Of a stretch of DNA of 64,000 nucleotides, positions 11,465-22,554 are shown one piece after another. The DNA is from Lepeophtheirus salmonis (Eukaryota; Arthropoda; Copepoda; Siphonostomatoida; Caligidae). The translations under genes were made by a program, and so were the position numbers. A model generated the notes under the pieces. The model made no database searches. It was given only the letters and a program-made list of their open reading frames with translations, and had not been told where the DNA came from. The DNA is taken from contig NC_052136.2 in assembly GCF_016086655.4 (NCBI RefSeq), positions 18,662,001 to 18,726,000 of the forward strand, written 5' to 3'. Numbering within the stretch: the first letter of the stretch is position 1; each line of letters begins with the position of its first letter.

Positions 11465-12430
11465 GTAGATACTCACTTAACTCTTAGAGGTTCTCTCGTC
11501 AAGAATATAAAAATAATAATAACACCTCAGAAAAAAAAATGATTTGATGATCCAGGGAGTACTTTAGTTCGTTGCTGAACCTCATCTAAAGTCATATTCA
11601 TTTTTTTTCAATTTTATATAAAGATCTTTTTTAATATGACATAAACTAACCAACCACGAGCTTTAATTCGTTTTCTACAGTGCTCCCTGTATATAATACT
11701 TCCTTTTGGTGTCTTTTATACTGTATTGATATATGAGGGAGCACTATAGATGACATCTTTAACATACAAGTGAATTATTTTCTACTTCCTAGATGGATCT
11801 TAAGCCGAATCAATGTTTCTTTTTAGATACTTTTTCGTGACAATTAGCAGTACTTTTTTTTTTTTTTTTGCAAAAGAAGAGATGGTTCCCTCAGTTCAGT
11901 CAAATTTAACCACTCACTGAATATTCAAATTGTATATCATGGTTGCAAAATGAAATGCCCTAATTTTCTTAATGAAACATCCTTTTAGATTGAAGGATGC
12001 AAGAGTTGATGTTATTACTAAAAGTGTTGGGACGATTAATTGGAATCGGAGAATTGGGTGTTCTTTCTGGAATCGGGAAAATAGTGTTTAATTTGTGGCT
12101 CAATGCAAAATATATATTACTAGAAAATAACGCAACCAAGGCATTTGGATTTTTAGAATGAAAATTGACTTCCTTTTAGTGTACTAAATTTGAGATCATG
12201 TCAGGTTTTGATTAGATTGTGCCTATTGTACACATTAAACAATCTCTATACATCTTTTGTTTTTATCATAGCCTCTTATTTTACCAATTAATTTCTTAAC
12301 CTGTTAATGCAAGAAATACATAAGCATTTGACGTCATATACCCTTTGCCTCAGCTAAAAATCATTCATGAATCTCGTTTCTTCTTTATACTTAATTCTAT
12401 ATTAGTAATTCATGATCTCCTTAGAGCCCC
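11465..12430. other. AT-rich stretch, no gene recognised
   Basis: Nothing was recognised apart from a run of T at about 11850-11869. Confidence 0.4.
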
Positions 12431-12435
12431 TAGCG

Positions 12436-13079
12436 TAGTGGTTCCTAACCTTCCAAATATAGCGAGCCATTGTAGAACAAGCAATCAAGAGACGATCCAA
12501 TTCTTAAAATATCTTAAACAAGTATATATAATCATTTTTTGGCACAAGAAACTGTCATTTATTTATTCGTGAAGTAACTATAAATTCTTAATCAGAGAAG
12601 CAAATCCCCTGGTACCCGTGATGTTAGAGATAATTAAAAATACTCCTATAACGCTCTATACGGAATTGTTTAGGTCTTTGATTGAAAAATGACATCTCTT
12701 TAAACCTCCTTTCCTTTCACCCAGCAGCCTAGATCATCATTAACAGGGTAGCCACACTATTTTAACTATTATATAAAAAAAATCCACCCACTCACAGAAA
12801 AATATTTTGCCCAGATGCTTCTAAGTTTGTCAAAATTTAAACGGAAATCGGCTAATTTGGGGGTAGGTTTTTGGAATTTTTTTCGAAAAAAACAACCTTT
12901 AATTAAAAAAATCAAAAAACATTTCAAAAATTCCCAGCTATTCACAAAATATTAATTTTTTTTGGAAATAAATTTAAGAAATCCATTGCTATTCACATTC
13001 GTCTCGAAATAAATGGCACCCTATTGCATTGGTAGGGCGATCTCATTTCGGGTAGAGATACACAGGTTGTGTACCACTG
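12436..13079. mobile_element. Possible short hAT-like element
   Basis: The left end reads tagtggttcctaacc. The right end, on the other strand, reads cagtggtacacaacc, a 12/15 match of the form hAT transposons use (C/T-AGTGGTT at the tip). Inside there is no transposase, only an R5-type block (about 12790-12990) with cagctattcacaaaatatt. The eight bases outside each end match poorly (4 of 8), so target-site duplication is not demonstrated. It would be a 644-bp non-autonomous element. Confidence 0.35.
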
Positions 13080-13084
13080 ACTTA

Positions 13085-14580
13085 GTTGAAAAAGAAATAT
13101 TATCCTTGGGATAAAAATTGATGACGTGTTTATCGTTTCCCTACTTGGTTTACTCGTTCGTCCTGGGTAAAATATGTTTTTGGAGAACGATATAACAAAG
13201 AGCCCATAAATGAACACCATTCAAATATTTTTCCCATTCATGTGCTTTGTCGATGATAAATGAACAGAAAATAATATGATATAGAGCAAAAGTCTCTTTC
13301 ATAGCCATGTTATTTTTAAAAACAAGGCTCTCTTTCCTACAACAAACAGTCTGAATTCAAAATGTGTTGAGTCATTTACTTTTAATCCTTCCAAACAGGT
13401 AGTTGTGGATATGATATAGGTCCTTTTAAATCATAATTACATAGAAACGTCGTAGTTACGTTTTCTAGGTAAAACGTTTATTAGTCATCGTGTTTGATGA
13501 TCACTTTGTTTGTATAGAGAATAAGTATTTGAGTAACATCGTAGTAGCTAGACTACAAATTTGAAGAAGGAAAAAAATCACACTTGATGCACAGGGATTA
13601 CAAACGTCATTATACAGCTGGATAAATTATGATCGACCAGTATGTAAATGAAAAGAAACGAAAACAATACATCATAACCTTGTCAATTTGATTTTATTTT
13701 TTTGGGGGGCGGAATACTTATCATAACGTTTACTTAGACTAGCTTCTATTATTGAATAATTCTATAGTTGGAAGAATTAGCCAACTAACAATTGATTTTG
13801 GGCATTTTTCTGTTTCTTTCCGGAGGAGAGGTAGCGAGATAACCCGAAGAAAATGACGTGTCCAATGTTATTATAACACAGTGCCTTAGAACAAGGACTA
13901 CTAAAAGAAAAGGACTAGAGACAGAAAAAAATAAGTTGACAGCTGCAGTCCCATTTTCATATTTTGTTCTTGTGAAGTTATATTTTACCAAAGGAATTGT
14001 GTATGTTTTTGGACACCTTGGAAACTCGTATATTGTTTTTCTTAGACTAGAATGCTTGGTATGATTACACGTACGAAGGCTGGAAAGCTTAGTCGATTCC
14101 TCTTTCTTAATTTTACCTTGAAATGGGGATGACATTCTTCTTCAGAATCCCAGGCATTAAACACAATTCATTTCATGGGTAGAAGATCCCATTCAAGAGG
14201 AAGGCCCCCTTATAATCATACAACTGGATTATAGGCAAAAACTCTCTATTGTACCAAATGTATCCCTCATTCAGTCATTTATTTGGTAGAGACATCGACA
14301 GGATTTGCAATCTCGAAATAATTTTTCATACAACTTGATTAACATCCAAAGTGGATTCACAGAACAAGTATCGAGTTATTTTTGAGAAATATCTACACTG
14401 ATGCCGTCGGAATTATACGTTGGAAGAGGAGTATTTCTCAGCCTCTAACCACACCATTAAAAAAAATATATTGTTCAGAAGGACTCGACTCCTACTCATC
14501 TGAAAATGACACAGAACTGGAACGTTCTTGTATACTCATTGAAAACTCTTATGCCAAATCAACGAGTACCGCCCAAAAAA
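13085..14580. other. Unrecognised stretch
   Basis: Open frames occur on both strands (for example 13785-14135 minus and 14342-14657 plus). The latter has mixed charged residues but no domain I know, and it runs into the tandem array that starts near 14585. I found no repeat partner in this window and do not claim a gene. Confidence 0.35.
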
Positions 14581-14584
14581 TAAC

Positions 14585-14955
14585 TATGAGCCCCCTCCCA
14601 TTTGTGTCCCAAATGTTTGGGATTTTTCCGGTCCCAAAACAGGATGCAACCCACTGATGATACTTGAAGAAACCACTAAGATACCTTTAAAAACCCCTCA
14701 TTGTACCCTGAATGTTGGGTTTGTTTTGGGGGACCGCAGGATCCCAAAACAGGATGCAACCCACTGTCGATACATGAAAAAACAAATAAGATCCCCCCAA
14801 TTGTACCCCGAATAATGGGGGTGTTTTTCGGTACCGCAGGGTTCCAAAAAGAATGTAACCTACCGTCGTTCCTTAAGTAACTACTAAGACCCCCTCACAA
14901 GGCCTAAAATGGATCCCGAATGTTCGGGTGTTTTCGATGTTTAGTAGTTCTCATT
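14585..14955 (+). repeat. Minisatellite, left arm of a foldback array
   Basis: Three to four units of about 100-110 bp are present. Unit landmarks are ggatgcaacccactg (at 14642, 14752 and, diverged, 14851), a gatacttgaag-aacaa block, taagatcccccc, attgtaccccgaat, and gggtgtttt-cgg-accgcagg. It is richer in G and C than the surroundings. The right arm at 14960-15255 is made of the same unit in the opposite orientation. Confidence 0.7.
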
Positions 14956-14959
14956 TCTT

Positions 14960-15255
14960 ATTCAATTCTTAGTTGTTTCTTAAGTATTGCCGGTGGGTTT
15001 CATCCTTTTTTGGCATCCGGCGGTAGGCAAAAACACCCTCAGAATTTGGGGTATAATTGGAAGGGGAGGCTGTGAGGGACTCTTAGTTGTTTTTAAGTAT
15101 CGGTGGTGGGTTGCATTCTGTTTGGGGACCCGGTGGTGTCTGAAAATACCCTCAACATTTGGGGGTACAATTGGGGAGTTGTAAGGGTTTCTTAGTAGTA
15201 ACTTAAGTATCCGCGGTACCCGAAAAAATTCCCAATATTCGGAGTACAAAATGAC
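14960..15255 (-). repeat. Minisatellite, right arm (inverted) of a foldback array
   Basis: About two and a half units are the reverse complement of the left arm. Landmarks on the plus strand are cggtgggtttcatcc (14990), cggtggtgggttgcattc (15103), a tttggggtataattgg block (15045) and its repeat tttgggggtacaattgg (15158). Together the arms could form a large imperfect hairpin. The overlapping open frames on both strands are products of the repeat. Confidence 0.7.
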
Positions 15256-15366
15256 AATTAATTAAGTCTATGTCTCCTTTACTAATAAATTTATATGGTT
15301 TTGTACGAAATTGTTATACAAAATGTCCTTATACGAATTTACCCATTACCGGTTCCATCACGTGTA

Positions 15367-15976
15367 GGAGGGTCGTTTGAAAAGTACATGCAATGTCCGA
15401 GATATGGAATTACTGTCATCTACCGAGGTTATGTTTAGTTATGGGCACAAGTGACGCTGAACATACTGGACGCCCTGATGAAGTTACTATTCCATAAATC
15501 ATTGATAAAGTCCATGGTATGGTTATGGATGACAGAAGAATGACGGTGTGTGATATTGCTAATCCTGTTGTTATTTTGAGTTGGATCCCTATTTCCATTA
15601 GTTTTGGGCAACCTGTGGTGTGAGGTGGTGCATTGACGTGATGGAAAATGACTTTTTTTGTAGGCCAATCGTGGGCGTTTTTCTTGCAGCTCTGTTTTCG
15701 AAACATTCAAATAACGATGAATAATATGTATCTTTTATAGTTTTATCTTTTTCACAAAGTCGATGAGGATTATTTCTTGCGAATCCAAAAGACAGTCGCC
15801 ATAATCTTTCCAGCCGATTCCTCGATTCAAATGAATGACAAACAGAAAGATATAGATCGATCTGGCTGAAAGTTGGTGTGTGTTCTTACAAGAGATGCTA
15901 CTAACTAAACATAAGCTGGGTACGCACCGGTAGTCTCATCTCTTGGACTTTGCACGGACTTTTCAAACGACCTTCG
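15367..15976. mobile_element. 610-bp rearranged mariner element
   Basis: The ends are inverted repeats. Left is ggagggtcgtttgaaaagt at 15367; the right end read from the other strand is cgaaggtcgtttgaaaagt ending at 15976. TA lies on both sides (15365-15366 and 15977-15978), as mariners leave. Inside, the plus strand at about 15435-15575 encodes a mariner DNA-binding segment (like GTSDAEHTGRPDEVTIP, then DKVHGMVMDDRRMTVCDIAN). The minus strand at 15600-15815 encodes the catalytic part (KIMATVFW near 15810; KKVIFHHVNAPPHTTG near 15650, where the family has H-x-D-N-A-P-H). So the two halves of the transposase face each other. Stops are present and the key Asp is Val in HHVNAP. It is dead but has intact ends. 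Confidence 0.75.
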
Positions 15977-16689
15977 TAGTTCCTTATAACTCCGAGTGTC
16001 TATGATAAAACCGGAAAACTTTGCACATGTTAGATCCCTTAAAAATGGTTAAATATTTGGTGTTATTTTTTATCCCAATTTCCCATTTTTCTGTCAAATT
16101 AAAATCACCCGTATCACGTCAAAAATGATCTGAGAGGCCTCTTACTTTACCAAAGTCCGTTTATTGATTGTCCCCAGCCTAAAAATGTTTTGTACAGGGG
16201 AAATACATATTTATCTACCTGAAAACGGGACAATCTAGTATGTATACACTCCATAAAGCAAATGATTTCCCCTATTAAAGCAATATACAATGGAAACATG
16301 CCTCAATAAAACATTCATATAATGTTATTGAAACTATCTTGCTTTAGTAGTGCCCTATTGAAATGAAAATAAATATAGAGAGCGTGAAAGGAATTGTTCA
16401 TTTATGTCGCGTCATATTAATTTTCCTGTATGATCATGATTGATAAAATATTCCATTACTCTGAATTATTGCATACATTGGGAAAATATAATTGAATATA
16501 ATAGTAGTTTATTAGTCATCTAACTATTATTTATAAGTAACCAAGGGATATGGTTGTCGTTGAAGCATGAATGTTGTTATATTAAAGCGTTTTATCTGTT
16601 TTCCAACTAGAATAATTTTTTTTTACTCCATAAATAAAGATTTGATAATTGAACAATAATAAATTGGTACCTTTGAGAAACTACCAATA

Positions 16690-17160
16690 TACTAAGAGAG
16701 ATTTTATATCTAGTGATATAAATCTCATGTACTTTTTAGATGTCCCGTTTTATTGGTATGGGTAATCTGAAGAATGAATGTTCTTTTCCTAAGCTGTTGT
16801 CATTATTATTCACCTCTTGAGCAATGAACTTCCATTCCTACTACATTCAATTATATTCAAAATCTGATTGAAGATTAATGTGTGCTCATAAAAGGCACAG
16901 AGTAACCTGGAGGATTTGTTGCGGATTGATAATTGTAAGTCCTTGTTGGACTCAGATTAGAATTGGGGATCGACCTCGTAGTAATTCTTGCTAATGTCCT
17001 TGTTTATTTCATTTCCACCCTCCTTCCTTGTCACACCTGATTGAAGCGGATCTCCTCAAAAATATTCTAAAATGGTCAGGCCTACCATGTTTATTTTCAG
17101 TTTATTTTTTCGACATGCTCAAAATACTTACTATTTTCACCATTGCTTATATCTCTGCAA
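16690..17160 (+). repeat. Dispersed repeat R2, copy 2
   Basis: This is one of the fullest copies. Landmarks run from tttttagatgtcccgtttta through cctaagctgttgtcattatta, cctactacattcaattat, gtgtgctcataaaaggc, ttgtaagtccttgttggactc and gatcgacctcgtagtaattc to ccttccttgtcac. On the minus strand the frame VTRKEGGNEINKDISKNYYE continues to VDPQF, where a stop replaces the tyrosine codon of the other copies. Confidence 0.65.
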
Positions 17161-17479
17161 TAACTTCATAGTTCTCCATACTCGCTATTCCGAAAATATA
17201 GAGGTAAGGGGGATTTTGAACTGGCTGCGTGGCTTATTTCAGTAGTCAAATAATAAATATTTTGGTTTTAAGAAGTTTTGTACTAGCAAGTCGTTAACTT
17301 TATTCTATCACGAGTGAGGGGACCTCCTCATGGAAACACAGAGAACAAAATTTACTTATCCAAAGAGATACGAAGGCATTGGGGCCTTAATGGAAATATA
17401 TAAATTATGTTTTGAACTGCAATGAAGCTACTCTCCCTGCAAAGGCAATGCTGAAGTGGTGTCCTTTCGCTCTTTTTTA

Positions 17480-17767
17480 ACCCCACAAAAAGATTTGGCA
17501 TCAAATGACTTTTTCTTGTTCCCAAAACTGAAGAAAACTATGAAAGAAGGAGATTTTCAACGATGGAGGAGATAAAGACTGCATCACTGGAAGAGCTCAA
17601 TGCTGTACAGAAAAGCCCTTACGAGAAGTGCGCCAAGGATTGGAAAAAGCGTTGGCACAAGTATCTGAGGGGGATTACTTTGAAGGGGACATCATAAATA
17701 TTGACAAATAAATAAATATTTTTCCTAAAAATGGAAATAAGTCACCTTACTTTTCGAACTCGCCTGG
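17480..17767 (+). mobile_element. 3' end of a mariner (SETMAR-like) element
   Basis: On the plus strand, with frameshifts, this reads as the C-terminus of a mariner transposase. There is a DFFLFPKLKKTMK segment after the last catalytic residue (about 17499-17545), then E-E-I-K-T-A-S-L-E-E-L-N-A and a DWKKRWHK segment near 17640. A GDYFEGD-like coding end follows, then the 3' terminus ttttcgaactcgcctgg before TA at 17768. This layout is typical of the Mos1/SETMAR group. No 5' part is nearby, so it is a solo end. Confidence 0.65.
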
Positions 17768-17892
17768 TATAGGCTCTCAAAATGACCAACATCAACAAGG
17801 CTGACGTCAAATGAAAACACACTATGGCAGTGGTTTTGGGGTAATGGGAATACTACTTTCTAGTGCTCAATGAAATAAACAACATGGTATTA

Positions 17893-18190
17893 CAGGGGCG
17901 TCCGCGGGGGGTTGGCTGGAGGAACTTTAGCCATCTCCCCGAATGAAAGAGTTTTTGTGTTTTACTATAATTCTTTGGGTTCAGGATGAAAATTTTATAC
18001 TCAAAATTAGGGGTAAAAGTTTAATTTTTTGTGAATTGCTATTCATTTTTGAATTTTGTAACAAAACTTTCATTTTGTGTGAACACCTCTAGATTTTTTT
18101 GAATTTTTTTCCAACAATTTCATTTTTGCGAATGGCTCTGGAATTTTTAAATTTGTTTAAAAATAATAATTCCAAAAGCAAAGCCCCCAC
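17893..18190 (+). repeat. Dispersed repeat R5, copy
   Basis: It starts with a GC-rich tip (ggggcgtccgcgggg). AT-rich units follow in which a short g-tattca-tttttgaatttt or gaatggctctggaat block alternates with long T runs. The same tip occurs at 41415 (gaggcgtccgcagggg) and, diverged, at 47845. The same units are clearest at 47.4-47.7 and 58.76-59.17 kb. Confidence 0.5.
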
Positions 18191-18199
18191 CCGAAATAT

Positions 18200-19738
18200 A
18201 ATTAAGTAGACAACTCCTTAACTAGTTTGGGGCAAATTCATTTTACTACAAGTTCTTTTGAGGTAACACTAAACAAAGTTACCCGACCTCTGCACTATGG
18301 AGATGCTCTCTGAGTGGTGCAGTTTTGGCTTTTCATTAAATGTATATTAACTTAAAAAAGCGTTACATTTGGCAGGAAAGGCCTATGAAACGTTTTATGA
18401 ACTTATACTTAAGTAGTTTATCTAAAGGAAGTAAGTATTTGCAAATCCGGTAATATAATATATCTTCATATGTATAATGACATTAAATGAGTAGGACGTT
18501 GTTTTTCCATTCCATAAAGAATTTGGATATTTTATTATTCAAGATTTGTGAAGAACTTTATTCCTTCAGGTGTATTAGTCTTCAAAATATTTTCAACTTT
18601 GATATTATGGAACTAGTTTATTTCTTGTTGCATGATAAAGGAATTCAATCAAATACTGTAGTCAAATCATTGACAGGGGATTTGTCTTCCTTCTTTAAGT
18701 TTGATTCATTCTAGAGAGATTACATACATAATATACATAAATAAACATTTTAGTTTAGAATTAGGTCTCTAGGAAAAAAAAATAATCCCCATGAAAACAA
18801 TTCGGATATTTGAGACATATAATGATTAATAAAATTATTTGAGTAAAAGAATCTTTATTTTTTTGAAATCATTCAAAAAGGGGATTTCAAATGCAGGGAT
18901 TTTAAATAAAATAAGAACTAAATAGTTGAATCAATTAAGTAACAAAAACTATTGGGATGACGAAAAACTAAATAAGTAAAATTGATCCATTTTGAAACCT
19001 TCAAAAAATTGCGAAGCAATCGTAAATGGAAACTTTAAGCTTTTATCTGAACAAGATGGATAATATCCTTTACTACATCTCCAGCATACCTCCATTAAGT
19101 TATTTACCAAAATTATGAGTCTAGCTACAATAATTATTGTTCTAAGATTTTCTACCGTGATGGGCTCTACAATAGTTAAAGTTTTAGCAGCCTGAAATGG
19201 AAATTTTAAATACTCGATATTTTGTTTTACGGCTAGTGCAGGGATGACAAATTTCTCTGTCATCTTAGGTTCATTCAGTGTGATACTCTCTTTTACAATT
19301 TCAAGAGCTGGGCAAGCGGCAAAAGTGTGAATTGTCGAATTTAACATTTTACCCCAATCCTTACAGGGAACGCTCAAAATAAATGAAAAAATCAAATTTG
19401 AAATTGGGTGGTAAGTTTTTCCCATCCTTTATGTTCGAGATTGAGAGCATAATTTTGCTTGTCCATTCATAAAAGGTAAATCTAGTAACCCCAGAAAATA
19501 ATCACAAATTCTTGTATCTTCTACTTATGTTGAAGATGAATAATGATAAAATTTTTATTCTGCATTGAATACAAATGTATTTGAGCACCCTGATCCTTAA
19601 TTCATATTCCTAAATAAATAAATTTATTTATTATTAAGAGGCATCGAATTAGAGTAAGTTTCTTAATCCTTATATCTATATTTTTAAATATGAGTTTGAA
19701 TAATAAAGATAAAATCCAAAGAGTATGATGTTAAGAAG
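18200..19738. other. Unrecognised stretch with two moderate open frames
   Basis: There is a 75-codon frame on the plus strand (18487-18714) and a 158-codon frame on the minus strand (18949-19425). The latter is one of the longest in the window. It shows no domain I can name, has hydrophobic and charged segments without a clear signal peptide, and has no recognised neighbour. It could be a decayed coding fragment or chance. No repeat partner was seen. Confidence 0.3.
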
Positions 19739-19740
19739 TA

Positions 19741-20066
19741 ACACCCAGGATGAAAAGTATCGGGTCTCACACTTAGATGGCGCTATTATTATTTTTAAAT
19801 ACACCTCATCAAAAGACAGCTGTCTAAACTCATGACAATCTGTTCTTTATATTGTGAGTTATTATGCTAAGTGGGACACTACTTTTGACGAAAAACAAAT
19901 CCTTTTTTGTATTTTACAATCCTTCTTGATAAAAAGGAGGGGGGGGGGGATACCGTTCAGGCTAAGCAATAGCTTGAAAAGGGTTATAGGTTCTCCACCC
20001 CATTACAATACTGAACGAAATTAGCGTGTTTTCTTTCTTAAGTTAGGAACTTTTCAGTCCATGTGT
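19741..20066 (+). mobile_element. Short deletion derivative of mariner lineage A
   Basis: The 5' end after TA reads acacccaggatgaaaagt. The 3' end read from the other strand is acacatggactgaaaagt, a good inverted match. The leader keeps cttagatggcgctatta and gttattatgctaagtgggacac, shared with the copies at 7.84-8.07 and 22.09-22.55 kb. Only a blurred trace of the N-terminal transposase follows (19895-19985), interrupted by a run of G at about 19940. The length is 326 bp and no function remains. Confidence 0.6.
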
Positions 20067-20153
20067 TTGTTGACACACAAAAAAAGAATTTATAGATGCC
20101 CAAAGTATCCTAATAGACAATGTTAGAAATCTCAATGTGCGGTTGTTTATCAC

Positions 20154-20466
20154 CCTGGTGGTGAAAAGTAGCAATATAATATTAATTGTTCATTGTTGTG
20201 AGCTCAATATTCAATTACATATTAATTATTACTTGATCCAGAGTTATCTTCGTTCCATTAAACGAAGGTTGAAACAAAAAAAAATTACGTTTTATAGCCC
20301 TGTTCCATAAGCATTATTGCATTCCACGACGGAAAAGTAAGAATAGGGATTCTTTACGATTTTTAACACTGATATGACCCAGTCGATTATTATTACTTAT
20401 GAGTAATAAGTAATTGAATATTCAGTTCACAACAATCAACAGTTTTGCAATTTTAGCCTAACCAGG
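20154..20466. mobile_element. 313-bp palindromic MITE
   Basis: The two ends are imperfect inverted repeats about 80 bp long. Both arms start with cctggt and share attgttgtga-ct-aatattc followed by aattac-tatta (about 20191-20235 and 20395-20437 on the opposite strand). There is no coding content. Long terminal inverted repeats and small size fit a miniature inverted-repeat transposon. The superfamily is unclear and no target-site duplication is obvious. Confidence 0.55.
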
Positions 20467-20469
20467 TTC

Positions 20470-22090
20470 AAAAGAGGCACCCATGAAAAGTTTCGGCTTC
20501 CTAGGTCCAAAAGTGTGGATACCCGTAAAGGACACACACAACCAAAAAATATCATATACAGATTATGTTTTTTTTAAATAATTCAAACCAAATATAAGCA
20601 ATAATTAGAGTTGAGTAGTTTGTAATGAAAAAGAAAAAGTGCGAGAAGAAGGCGTGAGTGAGACAAATGGTACTCCTGAATTAAGGACCTTGTTAATTTA
20701 AGCCGCTATTTATATATTTTGGTAGAAAAAATATTGACTGCTAAATTGAGGAAGATCTTTTAAGTTTGACAATTAAAATAGCAGAGGAAATATTGTAATT
20801 ATATTTAAATTCATATATATATTTAATTTATTTAGCATTTTTAAAACAATTTACGCGAAGGTAAGGGAAGAATGTTCTCCTGCAAAATTCCATTACTCCC
20901 ATCTTGATGAAAGAATTTTGATTGTGAGAGAGACATAGCAGGGAGAAGCTATCTCAACTCCTCTCAACTCATCTTCCCGAGTAGGCTGGCGATGAGTACT
21001 TTGCAATTAAGAATAGAAAAGTCCAAGGACCTTGTTAACGCAGAAGTTCCATTGTTTTTCTTTGAAATTCCAAAAGGAACAAGATCTTTGACATATTTTT
21101 CTTCCCATTTATCAACCCTTTCCGGGTTTTGGATACAAAATATTTAAGGATATAGACAGTGGGGTAGTTTACAAACTCATGAAGTGCGTTATTGTAGAGC
21201 TTCCCACAGTCCTTCTAGACCCTAAAATATTTATTAGAATCTTTGGAGATTTTTAAGTGTATACTAAATTTTTATCATCATTTATCCCTCTTCAAGAAAA
21301 CACTATCCTTCTTTTCAAACTAACGGGGAGGCCCAAACGCTTGCTATGCAGATCCAAGCATCCATTTACAACTGCATCAATGATCAGGGAAACCATCTTA
21401 CCATCCCACGGACAGGGCATTAAAAAATATTTAGAAGCAAGTGAAAATCTTATTCTACCATCCTTGAGCAATTCTTGTGAATTTAAATAATGAAAATTAA
21501 AAATATTTCGTATGAATGCATGTTTTTCTAAAATTGAGAGGTACTTAAATTTATACAAAATAACTTTCCATTTATATTTTGTTTAATTATATTAATGGTT
21601 GAGGTAAGGGTAGCTACATTACTGATCAGGAGGGCTAAGACACAAATCCATTTATTATATTAATTTTGTTGAAATTCTATTGTTGAAGATTAAAATTTAA
21701 GGTCTGCAGATTTTAATAGACACTCGATTCATGGAAGCCTCTTTATTTAAGGCGTTTTATTGTGTTTTTTCTCGGAGGTGAGGTCCACTTTCGACATTGA
21801 TGATTGCATTATTCAATTTTACTTTTCGTGACCTAGGTTGAAATTTTTGATGAGTTCTTTCAGTTTCCAGACTGACAGAAACATCAAGTAACTTTTATGA
21901 ATAATACCAAATAGAAGGAAGTATTTGGAACTCGCAATAAATTTAGGTGATACTGACACCTGATAAAACATTGCCAATTTGCGAGTTCACAACCCTGGTC
22001 GTGGTTCCCGTATCTCAAGGTAATACTTTAGGTTTGTTTCCACCCTTTGTCATCACTGACATTCATTACTGAAGACTAAAGATTTTAATT
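20470..22090. other. Unrecognised stretch
   Basis: A short block at about 20990 back to 20945 (ctctcaactcatcttcccgagt) and its upstream context resemble 34390-34525 (ctctcaactcatttcccga), so a further dispersed repeat may be present. Overlapping open frames of 77 (plus) and 88 (minus) codons at 21257-21558 cannot both be real and match nothing I know. Confidence 0.3.
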
Positions 22091-22092
22091 TA

Positions 22093-22550
22093 GCACATGC
22101 GTTATAATCCCGAGCTTCAAACATACGTAGATGGCGATATTTTTTTAAATTCACTTCATTTTTAGGTATAATCTACCTTTAAAAAGTTCATTTGTTCTTT
22201 AGTTTGTGAGTTATCGTGTTAAGTGGGACACAACTTTAGTTACTTCAAAAACAATGGATCAAAAACAATTTCTTGTTTTAATTTTGCAATACTTCTTGCT
22301 GGGAAAAAATTATGTTCAAGCTAAGCAGTGTCTGTTTAAAGAGACTCTGCCCCATGAAAAACAACAATTTATACAACTTTATACATGGTTGTCGAGACAC
22401 CAATGATGCAGAACGCAGTGGACGTCCAAATATGGCGTTAACAGCAGAAAACAGTAAATTATTTACCAAATCCTTTTGAATGATCGGAAAGTGATGTTGT
22501 ATAAGTTAGCTGACATTGTAAATATGCCAGGGGCTTTTCAGACCATGTGT
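22093..22550 (+). mobile_element. Mariner lineage A, 458-bp deletion derivative
   Basis: TA sites flank the element (22091 and 22551). The 3' end reads ggcttttcagaccatgtgt, like the copy ending at 20066. The plus strand encodes MDQKQFLVLILQYFLLGKN from 22254, then after a frameshift a DAERSGRPN-like linker (about 22407-22430) and KILLNDRKVMLYKLADIVNM (about 22470-22530). That is the bipartite helix-turn-helix DNA-binding domain of a mariner transposase. The whole catalytic domain is missing. It is probably a non-autonomous copy that kept its ends and lost its core. Confidence 0.7.
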
Positions 22551-22554
22551 TACT

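Noticed and set aside
13785..14135. 116-codon minus frame overlapping a 68-codon plus frame
   Set aside because: Both strands are open and neither shows a domain. This is probably chance.
14342..14657. About 105 open codons on the plus strand with charged, protein-like content
   Set aside because: It runs into the minisatellite array and has no known domain. It might be a coding scrap, but support is too weak.
14585..15255. Repeat array considered as CRISPR
   Set aside because: The units are long, diverged and inverted in the second half, with no constant repeat and variable spacer pattern, in eukaryotic DNA.
15416..15710. Two overlapping minus-strand frames of 91 and 96 codons
   Set aside because: Only the N-terminal part (catalytic segment near 15600-15710) is transposase. 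The rest is the antisense of the plus-strand DNA-binding half, so neither frame is a gene.
18949..19425. 158-codon open frame on the minus strand
   Set aside because: It has no recognisable domain, conserved neighbour or repeat partner. A frame of this size can arise by chance in 64 kb read in six frames.
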